Shown in pieces: positions 1 through 7,320 of a stretch of 10,574 nucleotides of DNA. Position 1 is the stretch's first letter; the number at the start of each line of letters is the position of its first letter. The notes beneath the pieces were generated by a model that saw nothing but the letters and a program-made list of their open reading frames with translations, did no database searches and was not told the DNA's origin. Source of the DNA: Fusobacteriota bacterium (GTDB lineage: Bacteria > Fusobacteriota > Fusobacteriia > JAPLKR01); the NCBI GenBank assembly GCA_026387965.1, contig JAPLKR010000046.1, positions 1 to 10,574 on the forward strand. The letters run 5' to 3'. Position numbers and translations under genes: made by a program.

Positions 1-2
1 AT

Positions 3-131
3 ACTATTTCAGATAAAGAAATTAGAGACGTAGCTACTCAATTGAATAACAGACCAAGAAAAGTACTTAATTACAAAACGCCCCATGAAGTTTTCTGGGC
101 GGACCTCAATTCTCAATTAAGTTGCACTTAA
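3..131 (+). CDS. IS30-family transposase, C-terminal fragment (5' end outside window)
   Basis: Frame 3 is open from the window edge to TAA at 129-131 and encodes 42 residues. They include LNNRPRKVLNYKTPHEVFW, the conserved C-terminal signature of IS30-family DDE transposases (the N-N-R-P-R-K-x-L-x-Y-x-T-P-x-E-V-F pattern that follows the catalytic glutamate). The tail ends QLSCT, and its codons run into the presumed right inverted repeat, as is common in this family. The catalytic DDE residues lie outside the window, so activity cannot be judged. The fragment is on the opposite strand to the ATPase operon and marks the left part of the window as accessory. Family assignment rests on motif recognition only. 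Confidence 0.85.
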   Translation, partial: TISDKEIRDVATQLNNRPRKVLNYKTPHEVFWADLNSQLSCT

Positions 132-141
132 TTTGACAATT
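121..141 (+). repeat. Candidate right inverted repeat of the IS30-like element
   Basis: The stop codon of the transposase lies inside an AT-rich stretch reading GTTGCACTT followed by AATTTGACAATT. IS30-family ends commonly overlap the last transposase codons and have this kind of sequence. The left end is outside the window, so the matching repeat and the target duplication cannot be seen, and the outer boundary is a guess. The stretch contains TTGACA at 133-138, a perfect sigma70 -35 hexamer that points out of the element. Confidence 0.45.
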
Positions 142-215
142 TCATATCAATATAAAATTTTGTATATTATTTTCTTTACTCCGTGTACTTTTTAGTGAAA
201 ACAATATTCTCCTCC

Positions 216-244
216 TTGCAATATTAATGACTTTTCTGTACAAT
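216..244 (+). promoter_or_regulatory. Sigma70-type promoter of the broken lipoprotein gene
   Basis: TTGCAA at 216-221 and TACAAT at 239-244 are separated by exactly 17 nt, and TG precedes the -10 hexamer. Transcription would start near 250. That gives a leader of about 20 nt before the AAGGGGG ribosome binding site (261-267) and the ATG at 272. No experimental support; judged by consensus match, spacing and position. Confidence 0.55.
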
Positions 245-271
245 AAGGTATATCGATTTCAAGGGGGTCCT

Positions 272-608
272 ATGAAAAAATTCTCATTCTTCTCACACTG
301 ACACTTTCGCTCTCACTCTTTTTTTCAGGTTGTGCTAATCTACCTTTTTTTGGAGCAATCAAAAAACACTCTATGTAACTCTTGCACCAAATGCGCCACA
401 AACTAAAGTATATATTAATAACCAAGTTGTGGAGATCATTAATGCTAAATCCAATAGCTCTGTAAATTACCATGTTTCAGCCTCTCCAGGCAGCAACTAT
501 GGTATCCAAACCATTCTGATGAATAATGATACTCAGTTCGTAGGCACATTAAGTCAAAACTTGTATGTAAATGTGAATCAATATGGACAAGTAACACAGC
601 ACAATTAA
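272..608 (+). pseudogene. Small lipoprotein gene broken by two frameshifts at A6 tracts (pseudogene or phase-variable)
   Basis: ATG at 272 follows an AAGGGGG ribosome binding site, but the frame stops after nine codons (TGA 299-301). Adding one A to the tract at 275-280 opens a textbook lipoprotein signal peptide: MKK, then a Leu/Ser/Thr-rich hydrophobic stretch, then the lipobox FSGC with Cys21 codon at 331-333. That frame stops at TAA 376-378. Adding one A to a second tract at 361-366 opens the remainder to TAA 606-608. The reconstructed protein has about 112 residues. The mature part is rich in Asn, Gln, Val and Tyr, with YVTLAPNAPQTKVYINNQVV near its start, and resembles a small secreted beta-rich protein; I do not recognise the family. 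Promoter and terminator are intact. Explanations are recent inactivation, slippage-mediated ON/OFF switching, or under-called homopolymers in the assembly. Confidence 0.75.
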
Positions 609-610
609 AT

Positions 611-650
611 TAAATAAAAGGGAAGAGCCCTCGCTCTTCCCTTTTATTTA
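611..650. terminator. Bidirectional intrinsic terminator
   Basis: The arms 611-628 and 633-650 form a perfect 18-bp stem with a 4-nt loop (CCTC). The stem centre is GC-rich (GGGAAGAGC) and its base is A/T-rich, giving a T-rich 3' side in both directions (CCCTTTTATTTA on the plus strand). It lies 2 nt after the lipoprotein stop codon and 24 nt after the end of the 44-codon ORF on the other strand. It can therefore serve the lipoprotein transcript and the convergent transcript from the ATPase operon side. Confidence 0.9.
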
Positions 651-674
651 AACTTCTAAAAAAACACTATCTAC

Positions 675-809
675 TTAATCCTCAAAAATTCCATAATCAG
701 AAGCTATCCAAGTGCATTGTGTAAAATCTTCAAATTTCATTTTTAAATTCAATAATAATTTTTCATAAGCTCTTAGATCTGACTCATTGTAAATCTTGAT
801 TTCAGCCAC
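675..809 (-). CDS. Small hypothetical protein, 44 residues, GTG start
   Basis: A perfect AGGAGG (819-814) lies 4 nt upstream of GTG at 809-807. The ATG one base earlier is too close to it and gives only 12 codons. The product begins (M)AEIKIYNESDLRAYEKLLL and ends ASDYGIFED. It is acidic, with a central amphipathic helix-like segment, one Cys and one Trp, and has neither signal peptide nor membrane segment. I do not recognise the family. It is on the same strand as the ATPase operon, 125 nt downstream of subunit D, and ends just before the terminator at 611-650. It could be the last cistron of that transcript or have its own promoter (extended -10 at 886-878). The Shine-Dalgarno and protein-like composition favour a real gene; the short length leaves doubt. 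Confidence 0.55.
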   Translation of the reverse strand: MAEIKIYNESDLRAYEKLLLNLKMKFEDFTQCTWIASDYGIFED

Positions 810-877
810 ATCGCCTCCTATTTTATTAGAAACTTACAAAAAAATTATTCCCATGTGTGTCATTTTAAACTATAGAT

Positions 878-886
878 AGTATAACA
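878..886 (-). promoter_or_regulatory. Extended -10 promoter element ahead of the 44-codon ORF, inside a dyad
   Basis: On the minus strand TGT precedes TATACT (886-878), an extended -10 element. There is no clear -35. The start point would be near 871, about 60 nt before the GTG start. The element lies between the arms of a 7-bp inverted repeat (ATAGATA 872-878 and TATCTAT 894-900), and a second short repeat (ATAAC/GTTAT) is nested in it. The position would suit an operator, but AT-rich chance dyads are common. Confidence 0.35.
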
Positions 887-934
887 GAGGAGTTATCTAT
901 TTTCCCCCAACATCTACTCAATAATAGCCGTTTA

Positions 935-1576
935 CTATTTTACTTTTTTATATTTTTGCTCGAGTAGCATATCTTTTAGCTTGATAAGGCGCGTTCGGCT
1001 ACTTCGTTCTCCCTCTTCAAGCTTCATTATAATGTAACGTATCGTTTCAACCAACTGAGGAATAGTGACGTATTCAAGGGCATTTACACGCCTTCTCACT
1101 TTTTCAAGCTCGGCAGCTAGCATCTCTAATCCCTTCTCTAGCTCAGCAAGTTTTATCATATCGCGTCCCACGCTTTTTAATTCACGAATAGAAATATCTA
1201 TATCCCCTGGCGTAGTAAGCAGTGAGTAATATCCGACATCTAACTCGTGTGAAAGTTCGAACCTTGGAACTGAAACGCTCATAATACTCTTTTTTTTTAT
1301 CTCAATTTCTGCAAATTTCGAACTATTAATAAGCAAATCATGTGCATCTTCTGCCTCCATCTCTGCCATTTGTAGTGCGAAATTTTGAGTTGCACCAAGT
1401 AGTCTGCTTTCCACAATTTTTCGAAGAGTTTTTGCCTCTTGCAATATGATGATAAACTGCTTCATCATCTCATCACGTTTATCTTTTAACATTTTATGCC
1501 CACGTCTCGAAATGAATAACTTTTTTTTCAAAGAGGTGAGCACCATCTTTGTAGGATTTACATTCAACCTCTCCAT
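935..1576 (-). CDS. atpD: V/A-type ATPase central-stalk subunit D
   Basis: This is the rotor shaft: with subunit F it forms the central axle that turns inside the A3B3 ring and couples ATP hydrolysis or synthesis to rotation of the K ring. The 213-residue product has the normal family length. It opens with the diagnostic N-terminus NVNPTKMVLTSLKKKLFISR followed by RGHKMLKDKRDEMMKQF, which matches the ATP-synt_D signature (NPTR-x-x-L-x-x-L-K-x-x-L then RGHKLLKDKRDEL). Long N- and C-terminal helices (about 5-75 and 130-205) form the antiparallel coiled coil, with a variable segment between. The ATG at 1576 starts 1 nt after the subunit B stop, with an AAGAGG ribosome binding site in the end of B. 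It is the last ATPase gene. No strong terminator follows it directly; the nearest is at 611-650. Confidence 0.96.
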   Translation of the reverse strand: MERLNVNPTKMVLTSLKKKLFISRRGHKMLKDKRDEMMKQFIIILQEAKTLRKIVESRLLGATQNFALQMAEMEAEDAHDLLINSSKFAEIEIKKKSIMSVSVPRFELSHELDVGYYSLLTTPGDIDISIRELKSVGRDMIKLAELEKGLEMLAAELEKVRRRVNALEYVTIPQLVETIRYIIMKLEEGERSSRTRLIKLKDMLLEQKYKKVK

Positions 1577-1577
1577 A

Positions 1578-2954
1578 TCACGCCTCTTCTTTGTATCCGT
1601 ATTTATCTATAAATTTAGAATCAATTCTTTTGAGTTCGCTTTTTGGTAGAATACTGAGTAGTTTCCACCCTAAGTCAAGCGTCTCTTCTATGGTTCTATT
1701 GATCTCAAATCCTTGAGATACATAGTATTTTTCAAATTCTGTGGCAAATTTAGAGTAGAGTAAATCCACACTTGATAGCGCACTCTCTCCAAGTATTGCC
1801 GAAAGCTCTTTGGCCTCTTTTCCCCTAGCATAGGCTGCAAAAAGTTGGTTCATTGTGCTTGCATGGTCCTCACGGGTTTTGTCTTTTCCTATCCCTTTAT
1901 CCTTAAGACGAGAGAGTGAAGGGAGCACATCAATACAAGGTTTTATACCCTTCCGATAGAGTTCACGGCTAAGGATAATCTGTCCCTCTGTGATATAGCC
2001 TGTTAGGTCAGGAATTGGATGTGTTTTATCATCTTCCGGCATGGTTAGAATTGGAATCATCGTGATGCTTCCCTCTTTTCCTTTAATTCGGCCTGCACGT
2101 TCATATAGTGTAGCTAAATCAGTGTACATATATCCAGGATACCCCTTTCTACCAGGAACTTCCTTACGGGCAGCCGATACTTCACGCAGTGCCTCAGCAT
2201 AGTTAGTAATATCTGTAAGTATCACAAGTACATGCATCCCTAAATCAGCCAAATACTCTGCCGCAGTGAGGGCCATTCTTGGGGTTGCTAGCCTCTCAAC
2301 CGCTGGGTCATTGGCTAAGTTGATAAATACAACACTTCGCTCTATGGCTCCAGTTTTTTTAAAGTCTGATATAAAAAATTCCGCTTCTTCATAGGTAATC
2401 CCAATGGCTGCAAAGACTACTGCAAATTTTTCATTACTTCCCCTAACTGTGGCTTGACGCGCTATTTGAGCCGCTAACTGTGCATGAGGTAGCCCGCTTC
2501 CTGAAAATATTGGAAGCTTCTGCCCTCTTACTAGGGTATTGAGCCCATCAATGGCTGAAATACCAGTTTGAATAAACTCTGAAGGATAATTTCTACTGGC
2601 AGGATTGGTAGGTAGTCCATTAATATCACGTTTCTCTCGACTGATAATGGCAGGTATTCCATCATAAGGTTTTCCCATTCCATCAAATACACGTCCTAAA
2701 ATCTCAGGCGAGAGCGTAAGTTCTAAGGCATGACCTAAAAATCTCACTTTGCTTCCATCAAGATTGATTCCCACTGAGTTTTCAAACATCTGTAATATAA
2801 CACGTGCCCCATCCACCTCTAAAACTTTAGCACTACGAATCTCTCCACTTTCAAGCTCTATCTCAGCTAACTCACCATAGCTTACTTGTGATACTGAGTC
2901 TACAATCATTAAGGGACCCGAAACTTCACTAATGGTTTTATACTCTTTTAACAT
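1578..2954 (-). CDS. atpB: V/A-type ATPase regulatory subunit B
   Basis: Non-catalytic partner of subunit A in the A3B3 hexamer. The 458 residues are standard for bacterial and archaeal B subunits. An N-terminal beta-barrel domain (about 1-75) with [12 protein letters not shown] is followed by the nucleotide-binding fold. The P-loop is degenerate (IFSGSGLPH, 150-157, lacking the GKT), as expected of B. The family motifs [12 protein letters not shown] (183-194), [20 protein letters not shown] (246-265) and [19 protein letters not shown] (271-289) are present. PSLSRL (345-350) supplies Arg349, the predicted arginine finger reaching into the A active site. [18 protein letters not shown] follows, and a helical C-terminus ends the protein. 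ATG at 2954 overlaps the end of A by 7 nt, so translation is probably coupled. No defects were seen. Confidence 0.98.
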   Translation of the reverse strand: MLKEYKTISEVSGPLMIVDSVSQVSYGELAEIELESGEIRSAKVLEVDGARVILQMFENSVGINLDGSKVRFLGHALELTLSPEILGRVFDGMGKPYDGIPAIISREKRDINGLPTNPASRNYPSEFIQTGISAIDGLNTLVRGQKLPIFSGSGLPHAQLAAQIARQATVRGSNEKFAVVFAAIGITYEEAEFFISDFKKTGAIERSVVFINLANDPAVERLATPRMALTAAEYLADLGMHVLVILTDITNYAEALREVSAARKEVPGRKGYPGYMYTDLATLYERAGRIKGKEGSITMIPILTMPEDDKTHPIPDLTGYITEGQIILSRELYRKGIKPCIDVLPSLSRLKDKGIGKDKTREDHASTMNQLFAAYARGKEAKELSAILGESALSSVDLLYSKFATEFEKYYVSQGFEINRTIEETLDLGWKLLSILPKSELKRIDSKFIDKYGYKEEA

Positions 2955-4720
2955 TTCCCCTCCTTTAAGGCAGTCACAGACTCTTGTAAAATAGTGATAA
3001 TGGCTTTTTTCTCATCTGCAATCTTCGCCTCTTCAACGTACTTCATTCTCCCTATTTGCTCTCTTACTGGCAGAGTAAATAGTCGTTCAAACTCAGGTAT
3101 ACTATCCAATGCTTCACTACATATCTGAAAGTAAGCGAGAATGACTTGTAGCATTATCGCTTGTTTTTCTAAACTTGTGTATGTATCCACTTCATGAAAG
3201 GCATTTTGGTGAAGAAAGTCCTCTCTAATTGAACGCGCTACTTCCAAAACAACTCTATCTTGTTTAGATATTGCATCTAATCCCACCAGTTTAACAATTT
3301 CAGAAAGTTCTGACTCTTGCTCTAAAATTCTCATCACCTCAAAGCGCATACTGCTCCAATGCTCATTTACTTCGCGGTCAAGAAATGAATCTATTTTTTC
3401 TTGATACAGAGAATAACTATTTAACCAGTTAATTGCTGGGAAGTGTCGTCGGTAAGCGAGTGTGGCATCAAGCCCCCAAAAGACTTTGACAATACGCAGT
3501 GTCGCTTGGGTAACAGGCTCAGATAGGTCCCCCCCTGGTGGAGAGACTGCTCCAATGGCTGAAATGGTCCCAATTTGACTACCACTTCCCAACACCTCAA
3601 CTTTGCCGGCACGTTCATAAAACTGTGCAAGTCTCGACCCTAGGTAAGCTGGATACCCTTCTTCCCCAGGCATCTCTTCTAATCGTCCACTCATCTCACG
3701 AAGTGCTTCCGCCCAACGGCTAGTAGAGTCACCCATTAAAGCTACTGAGTATCCCATATCTCGAAAATACTCTGCAATGGTTATCCCTGTATAGATTGAG
3801 GCCTCACGCGCTGCTACTGGCATATCCGATGTGTTGGCAATCAACACAGTTCTTTTCATCAGAGAGTATCCCGTTTTTGGGTCGATAAGCTCAGGAAATT
3901 CATGCAAAACATCAGTCATCTCATTTCCACGCTCACCACACCCAATATAGACCACAATGTCAGCATCTGCCCATTTTGCTAATTGGTGTTGAACCACCGT
4001 TTTTCCACTTCCAAATGGTCCAGGAATGGCTGCCACTCCCCCTTTAGCTATGGGAAACAGTGTATCAATGACCCTTTGTCCCGTTATTAGAGGCTCCGTT
4101 GGAATCAATTTTTGCTTATAAGGACGCAGTTTTCTCACCGGCCACTTCTGTTTCATACACACTTCATGAATTTTTTTCTGATTATCTTCAATAAGAGCCA
4201 CACACTCATTAACGCTAAAAGCACCTTCTTTAATCTCTAGCACTCTTCCTCGTATTATTCTATGTGGCACCAAAATTTTAATTTCAACGCTCTCTGTCTC
4301 TTGGACTGTGCCAAGAACATCCCCAGCTTGCACTTCCTTATGCACGCCAACAATTGGCACAAACCCCCATTTTTTCGCTTCATTTAAAGCGGTTACATTC
4401 ACGCCTCTCTCTATTTTTGCTCCTGATATGCGCTCAATTTCAGTTAAAGGTCTTTGAATTCCATCATAAATCTGACCAATAAGTCCTGGCCCTAAATCAA
4501 CACTAAGAGGTTCCTCCGTAGTATAGACCTCTTCCCCCATTTTAAGCCCAGTGGTCTCCTCGTATACTTGAATAGAGGCAAACTCGCCTCTCATCTCAAT
4601 GACTTCCCCAATTAACCCTAAATGGCTCACACGAACCACATCAAACATATTGGCATCTTGCATACCACTCGCAACGATGAGCGGCCCCGATATTTTAACA
4701 ATGCTTCCTTTTTTCTTCAT
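2948..4720 (-). CDS. atpA: V/A-type ATPase catalytic subunit A
   Basis: Catalytic subunit of the V1/A1 head; hydrolyses or makes ATP at the A/B interface. Length (590 residues) is typical. Domains in order: N-terminal beta-barrel (1-70; [14 protein letters not shown]), the A-specific non-homologous insert (about 115-190, with the GAFSV hinge region), the nucleotide-binding core and a C-terminal helical domain. The P-loop GPFGSGKT is at 234-241 with Lys240 and Thr241. The catalytic glutamate is Glu263 in GCGERGNEM. The Walker B region and following loop are [20 protein letters not shown] (326-345), and [13 protein letters not shown] is at 393-405. All catalytic residues are intact. ATG at 4720 has GGGAG 5 nt upstream, and the gene follows an 82-nt gap after F. 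A short frame in that gap (4785-4717) ends in an ATGA overlap with this start. Confidence 0.98.
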   Translation of the reverse strand: MKKKGSIVKISGPLIVASGMQDANMFDVVRVSHLGLIGEVIEMRGEFASIQVYEETTGLKMGEEVYTTEEPLSVDLGPGLIGQIYDGIQRPLTEIERISGAKIERGVNVTALNEAKKWGFVPIVGVHKEVQAGDVLGTVQETESVEIKILVPHRIIRGRVLEIKEGAFSVNECVALIEDNQKKIHEVCMKQKWPVRKLRPYKQKLIPTEPLITGQRVIDTLFPIAKGGVAAIPGPFGSGKTVVQHQLAKWADADIVVYIGCGERGNEMTDVLHEFPELIDPKTGYSLMKRTVLIANTSDMPVAAREASIYTGITIAEYFRDMGYSVALMGDSTSRWAEALREMSGRLEEMPGEEGYPAYLGSRLAQFYERAGKVEVLGSGSQIGTISAIGAVSPPGGDLSEPVTQATLRIVKVFWGLDATLAYRRHFPAINWLNSYSLYQEKIDSFLDREVNEHWSSMRFEVMRILEQESELSEIVKLVGLDAISKQDRVVLEVARSIREDFLHQNAFHEVDTYTSLEKQAIMLQVILAYFQICSEALDSIPEFERLFTLPVREQIGRMKYVEEAKIADEKKAIITILQESVTALKEGKC

Positions 4721-4785
4721 TTAAACTCCCTTTTTAAGTCAACTTCAAAATTAAAAAATTGGCCACGAATTTCGTAAATTTTCAT
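4717..4785 (-). CDS. Possible 22-codon leader ORF in the F-A gap (doubtful)
   Basis: ATG at 4785 opens a frame for [20 protein letters not shown] plus two residues, ending at TGA 4719-4717. This stop overlaps the subunit A start codon as ATGA, a classic coupling arrangement, and the subunit A Shine-Dalgarno lies within the frame. No Shine-Dalgarno precedes the ATG at 4785, and the surrounding sequence is strongly AT-rich, which makes a chance frame plausible. The gap also holds an 11-base dyad, ACGAATTTCGT (4765-4775). If translated, the ORF would bridge the only break between F and A and help coordinate A synthesis. No known protein family is recognised. Confidence 0.25.
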   Translation of the reverse strand: MKIYEIRGQFFNFEVDLKREFK

Positions 4786-4802
4786 AGTTAAAATTTTAAA
4801 TT

Positions 4803-5105
4803 CTAAAACATATCCATTCCAATAGCTTTCTCTGCTAATTCACTGATATGCTCTCCACTTACACCCATACTTTTCCCCTGTGGAATGGCAATAATTGCAG
4901 GAATTTCTGACCTTTGATAAGATTTCAATTGCACCTTAAACTCTTGCATTAAAGTTTCTACAACATAAATGATGGCAACATTTTCACTACAAAGTCTCTC
5001 AAGCAATGGCTCAAAATGTGATGAGCTGATAACATGTACTTCAAAGCCTAGTCGAGCAAATATCAAAATGCTATCATCCGTCCCAACGACAGCCACTCTA
5101 TGCAT
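4803..5105 (-). CDS. atpF: V/A-type ATPase central-stalk subunit F
   Basis: Small Rossmann-like subunit that binds the D shaft and stabilises and regulates the rotor. The 100-residue length is typical. The N-terminal strand-turn pattern RVAVVGTDDSILIFARLGFE matches the family opening (a-V-i-G-d-x-d-x-v-x-G-F-r-L-a-G). The middle strand VAIIYVVETLMQEF corresponds to the usual IIL-I-T-E-x-I-A stretch. IPAIIAIP fits the conserved P-A-I-x-x-I-P, and the end AEKAIGMDMF fits the V-x-x-A-I-G-x-D motif. ATG at 5105 overlaps the subunit C stop by 8 nt. The stop is TAG, followed by an 82-nt AT-rich gap before A. Confidence 0.93.
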   Translation of the reverse strand: MHRVAVVGTDDSILIFARLGFEVHVISSSHFEPLLERLCSENVAIIYVVETLMQEFKVQLKSYQRSEIPAIIAIPQGKSMGVSGEHISELAEKAIGMDMF

Positions 5106-6063
5106 ACTGCCCCCTTAAATTTTTCAGAAGTGTCTCATGACTAACACCCATTCGCTTACCTATTATCACCCTTTTAAGTGACCTATATTCAAACTCTTTG
5201 GCAAAAGAATAGGCCAAAATTTTCTCATCACTGCTTGAACTGAGTTTACTCTGCCTTACTCTCTCTTCCCATTCGGCCTCTACTGCCCTTTCAAAAGGCT
5301 TAAATTTGCCAACTTTCATCAAAACATAGGACTCTTTTATGTGAAGTGTCTGCATTTCAAATATTTTATCTAATTTCGATTCATCATAATCAACAAATTT
5401 TTGCCATTCAAATTGAGAGAAATGCCCTCCCTCAATCCATCCATATTCACATACTTTTTTAAATGTTGGCTCAAGTCTTACACGGCAGAGCATTTTCAAG
5501 TTTTTATAAAAAATCTCTCTTTTGGCATACTCTTGAAAAAGGGGTACTTTAGATTTTTTAGCTAAAATATCCACCATTTCGAACTGGGCTTTATCCACAC
5601 GTATATCAATAATATTTCCAATATGTTTTTCATATGCATCAAAACACTCCGCCACACATACTTCTACAAGTTTTGAATTGAGTGGTTCAATAGTGATAAT
5701 AAAGTTTTTTAAGATTTTTTCTTTTAACTCCTCCACTTTAATGTTACCTTGTGGTAACTGCCCAAGGGGTGTATCCAGCAGTATTGACTTAAGTATTCTT
5801 TTTAAGGCTGTAAAATCTCTTTTTATAAGAAAAAAAGCTTTCAGCTCTAAGCTTGAACAATTTTCAATTAAAAATTCTATCGTTTCACCCTGATTTGCTG
5901 CTATTTTTTCTTCAAGACTTTTTCCATTTTTATACCCATTTTCAGATAAAATTTTTTCCTCTTGCTCTACCTTTAATGCCCCAATGAGAGCTTGAAGTTT
6001 TGCTTTAGAAAACATAGCGTTTTCTAAAGCTTCAATTCTTGAAATGGCATAATAATTACTCAT
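5098..6063 (-). CDS. atpC: V/A-type ATPase subunit C (eukaryotic d homologue)
   Basis: Socket protein sitting on the cytoplasmic face of the K ring; it receives the D-F shaft and so links the head's rotor to the membrane ring. The 321-residue product is of family length, all-helical by appearance and without signal or membrane segments. It starts YYAISRIEALENAMFSKAKL, which fits the Y-x-x-x-R-x-x-A-L-E-x-x-L-l pattern of the family, and contains the usual threefold-repeated helical layout with few invariant residues. It is less conserved than its neighbours, so the call relies on the N-terminus, length and position between E and F. ATG at 6063 overlaps the end of E by 8 nt. The product is rich in Lys and Glu. 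Confidence 0.88.
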   Translation of the reverse strand: MSNYYAISRIEALENAMFSKAKLQALIGALKVEQEEKILSENGYKNGKSLEEKIAANQGETIEFLIENCSSLELKAFFLIKRDFTALKRILKSILLDTPLGQLPQGNIKVEELKEKILKNFIITIEPLNSKLVEVCVAECFDAYEKHIGNIIDIRVDKAQFEMVDILAKKSKVPLFQEYAKREIFYKNLKMLCRVRLEPTFKKVCEYGWIEGGHFSQFEWQKFVDYDESKLDKIFEMQTLHIKESYVLMKVGKFKPFERAVEAEWEERVRQSKLSSSSDEKILAYSFAKEFEYRSLKRVIIGKRMGVSHETLLKNLRGQYA

Positions 6064-6643
6064 ATGCCGCTCCTAACCCCTCTTCTCGTAAAAGTAGAAT
6101 AAGGCTATCTCTTTTTTCATCTAGCACTTTTTCAAAACTGAAATTATATTCGAATTTCCTAAATTTCAGTTTAAAGCCCCCTCTAAAATTAGAAAGAGCA
6201 ACCGACTTTAACTGAACTCTAAATTTTTTAACTGATTTTAAAATCAAAGCTTCGCACCCTTTGTGACACTCTGCAACTTCTAATACACACTCCTCCAAAG
6301 GCAACTCAAGAGTAGAGAGCATGGTAACAATATACTCTCCCAATTTATCTGAAGATGATTTTTCCAATGCGATTAAAGTACTCTCAAAAAGTGCGTCATA
6401 AAACCTTCCCTCTTTTTGCATCTTTAATTTTTTATCCTCTATACTCTTTTGAATGCGTAATTTTTGAAAAAATCCTTCCTCTATCATCTTTTTTTTCTGA
6501 GAAAACTCATCTTCAAGTTTACGCATTTTATTAATCTGTTCATTTTTTAACAGTTCTACTGTTTCAGCGTAATTCTGCTCTAACTGGGCTACCTCACCCT
6601 CTATTTGAGTTAAAATTCTATTTTTTATCTCTTCAAGTCCCAT
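6056..6643 (-). CDS. atpE: V/A-type ATPase peripheral-stalk subunit E
   Basis: Forms the peripheral stalk (stator) with subunit G/H and holds the A3B3 head against rotation. The 195 residues match the family. The N-terminal half (about 1-90) is a Lys/Glu-rich coiled coil (EIKNRILTQIEGEVAQLEQN, then many KK/EE pairs). The C-terminal half is the globular alpha/beta domain that binds the top of the head; GGFKLKFRKFEYNFSFEKVL replaces the usual GGv-x-v-x-x-x-x-g-x-i-x-v-d-n-T-x-x-x-R-L. ATG at 6643 lies 6 nt after the K stop. It needs a G/H partner for the right-handed coiled coil, which matters because the upstream G/H candidate is damaged at its 5' end. Confidence 0.9.
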   Translation of the reverse strand: MGLEEIKNRILTQIEGEVAQLEQNYAETVELLKNEQINKMRKLEDEFSQKKKMIEEGFFQKLRIQKSIEDKKLKMQKEGRFYDALFESTLIALEKSSSDKLGEYIVTMLSTLELPLEECVLEVAECHKGCEALILKSVKKFRVQLKSVALSNFRGGFKLKFRKFEYNFSFEKVLDEKRDSLILLLREEGLGAAYE

Positions 6644-6649
6644 ATCTGC

Positions 6650-7135
<486 letters not shown>

Positions 7136-7153
7136 TTATATTTTTTAAAATAT

Positions 7154-7281
7154 CTAAATAATTTCAAGCCTGATTTTGTACTCACAATCTTCTACCGCGG
7201 TACTTAGAAAACGCAGTTTATATCTCACTGGATTTTCAGTTAGTTTTGATTTTACAGATTTTTGACAAGCTCAAATTTCAT
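7154..7281 (-). pseudogene. Possible broken short ORF in the I-K gap (doubtful)
   Basis: ATG at 7281 gives only MKFELVKNL before TAA (7254-7252). One frame over, 38 codons are open (7270-7154), ending TAG, with protein-like text: KSKLTENPVRYKLRFLSTA, then VEDCEYKIRLEII. One extra A in the A5 tract at 7263-7259 would join the two into a 42-residue polypeptide starting MKFELVKKSVKSKLTE. No Shine-Dalgarno precedes the ATG. The mixed hydrophobic/charged composition differs from ordinary AT-rich spacer, hence the listing. I do not recognise a family; a remnant of an inserted small gene or pure chance are both possible. Confidence 0.3.
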
Positions 7282-7290
7282 TTTTTATGT

Positions 7291-7314
7291 ATGAGTTAAG
7301 TGTTTTAAACTCAT
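7291..7314. other. Hairpin just downstream of subunit I
   Basis: Perfect 7-bp inverted repeat ATGAGTT (7291-7297) and AACTCAT (7308-7314) with a 10-nt loop, starting 7 nt after the subunit I stop codon. On the operon strand it is followed by an A-rich rather than T-rich stretch, so it is not a standard intrinsic terminator. It may be a processing or stability element that separates I from K message levels. Confidence 0.4.
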
Positions 7315-7320
7315 GCGACT

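Noticed and set aside
270-473. 67-codon open frame on the minus strand across the broken lipoprotein gene
   Set aside because: The plus strand carries the coherent signal (promoter, Shine-Dalgarno, lipobox, terminator). The minus frame has no such support.
909-940. Possible terminator directly after subunit D (AATAG/CTATT repeat)
   Set aside because: Only a 5-bp A/T-rich stem with no T run on the operon strand; too weak. The strong terminator is at 611-650.
3421-3630. Short frames within subunit A (3421-3630 minus, 3538-3723 plus)
   Set aside because: Off-frame or antisense to the nucleotide-binding core of a fully intact gene; no initiation signals.
5678-5893. 71-codon plus-strand frame opposite subunit C
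   Set aside because: Antisense to subunit C, which is overlapped and supported on both sides by the operon. No independent evidence.
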